Assembly (NCBI GenBank): GCA_030699855.1
Contig: JAUYKR010000038.1
Span: 1 to 6,059, forward strand
Length of the DNA stretch: 6,059 bases
Direction: 5' to 3'
Source: a bacterium
GTDB lineage: Bacteria > Patescibacteriota > Gracilibacteria > JAUYGZ01
Shown: positions 5,111 to 6,059 of the stretch, one piece after another
How the letters are laid out: every line of letters starts with the position of its first letter
How positions within the stretch are numbered: position 1 is the stretch's first letter
Notes under the pieces: model-generated
Databases searched by the model: none
Told to the model about the DNA's origin: nothing
The model's input: only the letters and a program-made list of their open reading frames with translations
Made by a program: the position numbers and the translations under genes

Positions 5111-6059
5111 GAGTTCTCAAAATAAGGTTTTGATAAGAGGTTAACATGTCCTTAATATTAAACTTCGCGCGCACCGTGCGCCTCGCTTCTTCCCGAATGT
5201 CTTCTGGCGCGTCCAGAGCTAGCTCGATCTTTCTCCGAAGATCTTCCGGTCTTTGGGGTAGGCAGAGAAAGGCATCCTTGCCGCTGTGAAGATAGTCGGC
5301 GATGCCAGAACACGTGGTGACAACGACCTTGCAGCCGGAAGCCATGGCTTCCGCAGCCAAAAGACTGAAAGTTTCTGAAGTGTCTCGGGATGGAATGACA
5401 AAAACATCGGTAATTGCCAAGAGATCATGTAATTTCTCTTTTTTGAGAAAACTCATAAAACGTATTTTGTCACTTTGAATGCTCTCGCTGACAAATTTCT
5501 TCAGCTGTGGCTCCTCTGGACCCTCCCCGACAATGATAATCTCCCTCCCCTTGTCCTGTTCGAGGAGCGGTTTGACGGCAAGAAGGAAATCCATCACGCC
5601 CTTTTTGGGGATCAACCTTGCCACGGTCAGGATGAGTCCCGGGTGAGTGTCCCGATTGAGACTGGCAAGTTCCTGCACATCCACTCCATTCACGATATCA
5701 ACAATATTCTGTGAAGGAACATGAAGCTGCTCCAAAAGCTGCCTTCTGTTCTTTGAGCTGATCGGAATAATCTTGACCTGCTTCGCGTTTTTTTGATATC
5801 GCTTCCGCCAGGGACTCTTCACCAGCCAATTTCGGATCTCCTGATGCTCCACCCAGGTCACGGGTACTCCCTTGGAAACTGCGTACGGCGACAGATAAAG
5901 TTTTTCGTTCAAAGAAAGACAATACAAACCCTTCACCTGATACCTGCTCAGAAGCCATCTGAAGTATCGCCGGAGATTCCAGCTGATCAGGGGTGCCAGA
6001 AAAAATGATTTGAGGAGCTCCCAGCGGGTCACGATCATCCTCCCTCCCCACACCGGATA
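5103..6059 (-). CDS. GT4-family glycosyltransferase (N-terminus outside window)
   Basis: The frame is open through the right edge, and the usual first strand and glycine-rich loop of a GT-B N-domain are missing, so the gene is partial; the GTG at 6053 and ATG at 6038 are probably internal. Numbering from that GTG: WVEHQEIRNWL (67-77) and ISSKNRRQLL (98-107) belong to the N-domain, NGVD (122-125) marks the interdomain region, and VARLIPKKG (144-152), VGEGPE (175-180) and the E-x7-E motif E227/E235 (ETFSLLAAEAMASG) form the donor domain. All expected donor-domain motifs are present. It precedes and overlaps the next GT4 gene by 8 bases in the same operon, suggesting the two act one after the other on one glycan. 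Sugar specificity is unknown. Confidence 0.9.
   Translation of the reverse strand, partial: YPVWGGRMIVTRWELLKSFFLAPLISWNLRRYFRWLLSRYQVKGLYCLSLNEKLYLSPYAVSKGVPVTWVEHQEIRNWLVKSPWRKRYQKNAKQVKIIPISSKNRRQLLEQLHVPSQNIVDIVNGVDVQELASLNRDTHPGLILTVARLIPKKGVMDFLLAVKPLLEQDKGREIIIVGEGPEEPQLKKFVSESIQSDKIRFMSFLKKEKLHDLLAITDVFVIPSRDTSETFSLLAAEAMASGCKVVVTTCSGIADYLHSGKDAFLCLPQRPEDLRRKIELALDAPEDIREEARRTVRAKFNIKDMLTSYQNLILRTHE

Overview
The window looks like a small-genome bacterium of the Patescibacteria/CPR type. The evidence is a SecD carrying an inserted parvulin domain, short GC-rich palindromes of the TCCGCC..GGCGGA and CCTGCCTG..CAGGCAGG kinds, a YhbQ-type GIY-YIG ORF directly behind a tRNA, and compact gene spacing. 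This placement rests on pattern recognition only; no marker gene here fixes the phylum. TGA appears to be an ordinary stop, because the GT4 gene ending at 4010 closes on TGA at its expected C-terminus.

Layout. (1) Bases 2-1633, + strand: the C-terminal part of a SecD-like translocase subunit, cut by the left edge, with a PpiC/parvulin domain in its extracytoplasmic region and an apparent extra membrane hairpin. (2) Bases 1630-1656: a probable bidirectional terminator. (3) Bases 1653-1949, - strand: a small single-repeat Pur-family nucleic-acid-binding protein. (4) Bases 2011-3420, + strand: a beta-CASP metallo-beta-lactamase ribonuclease, divergent from the Pur gene across 61 bp. (5) Bases 3421-4009: the most unusual segment. 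An intact tRNA-Ile(GAT) at 3561-3637 is flanked upstream by a damaged 5' copy of itself (3470-3540) and downstream, past a GIY-YIG ORF (3657-3914), by a damaged 3' copy (3895-3995). The damaged copies carry five short palindromes; the intact copy carries none. (6) Bases 4010-6059, - strand: two GT4 glycosyltransferase genes overlapping by 8 bp, the upstream one cut by the right edge, probably part of a surface polysaccharide cluster.

How the parts fit. SecD belongs to protein export, and its parvulin domain would place prolyl isomerisation at the exit of the translocon. The Pur protein and the beta-CASP nuclease both concern RNA or single-stranded nucleic acid, but a functional link is only inferred from adjacency. 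The tRNA-Ile locus reads like an essential tRNA gene interrupted by a small unit that brought an intact replacement tRNA and a GIY-YIG nuclease ORF, after which the broken halves collected palindromes. The tail of the nuclease ORF runs into the tRNA fragment, and its stop codon lies inside a palindrome.
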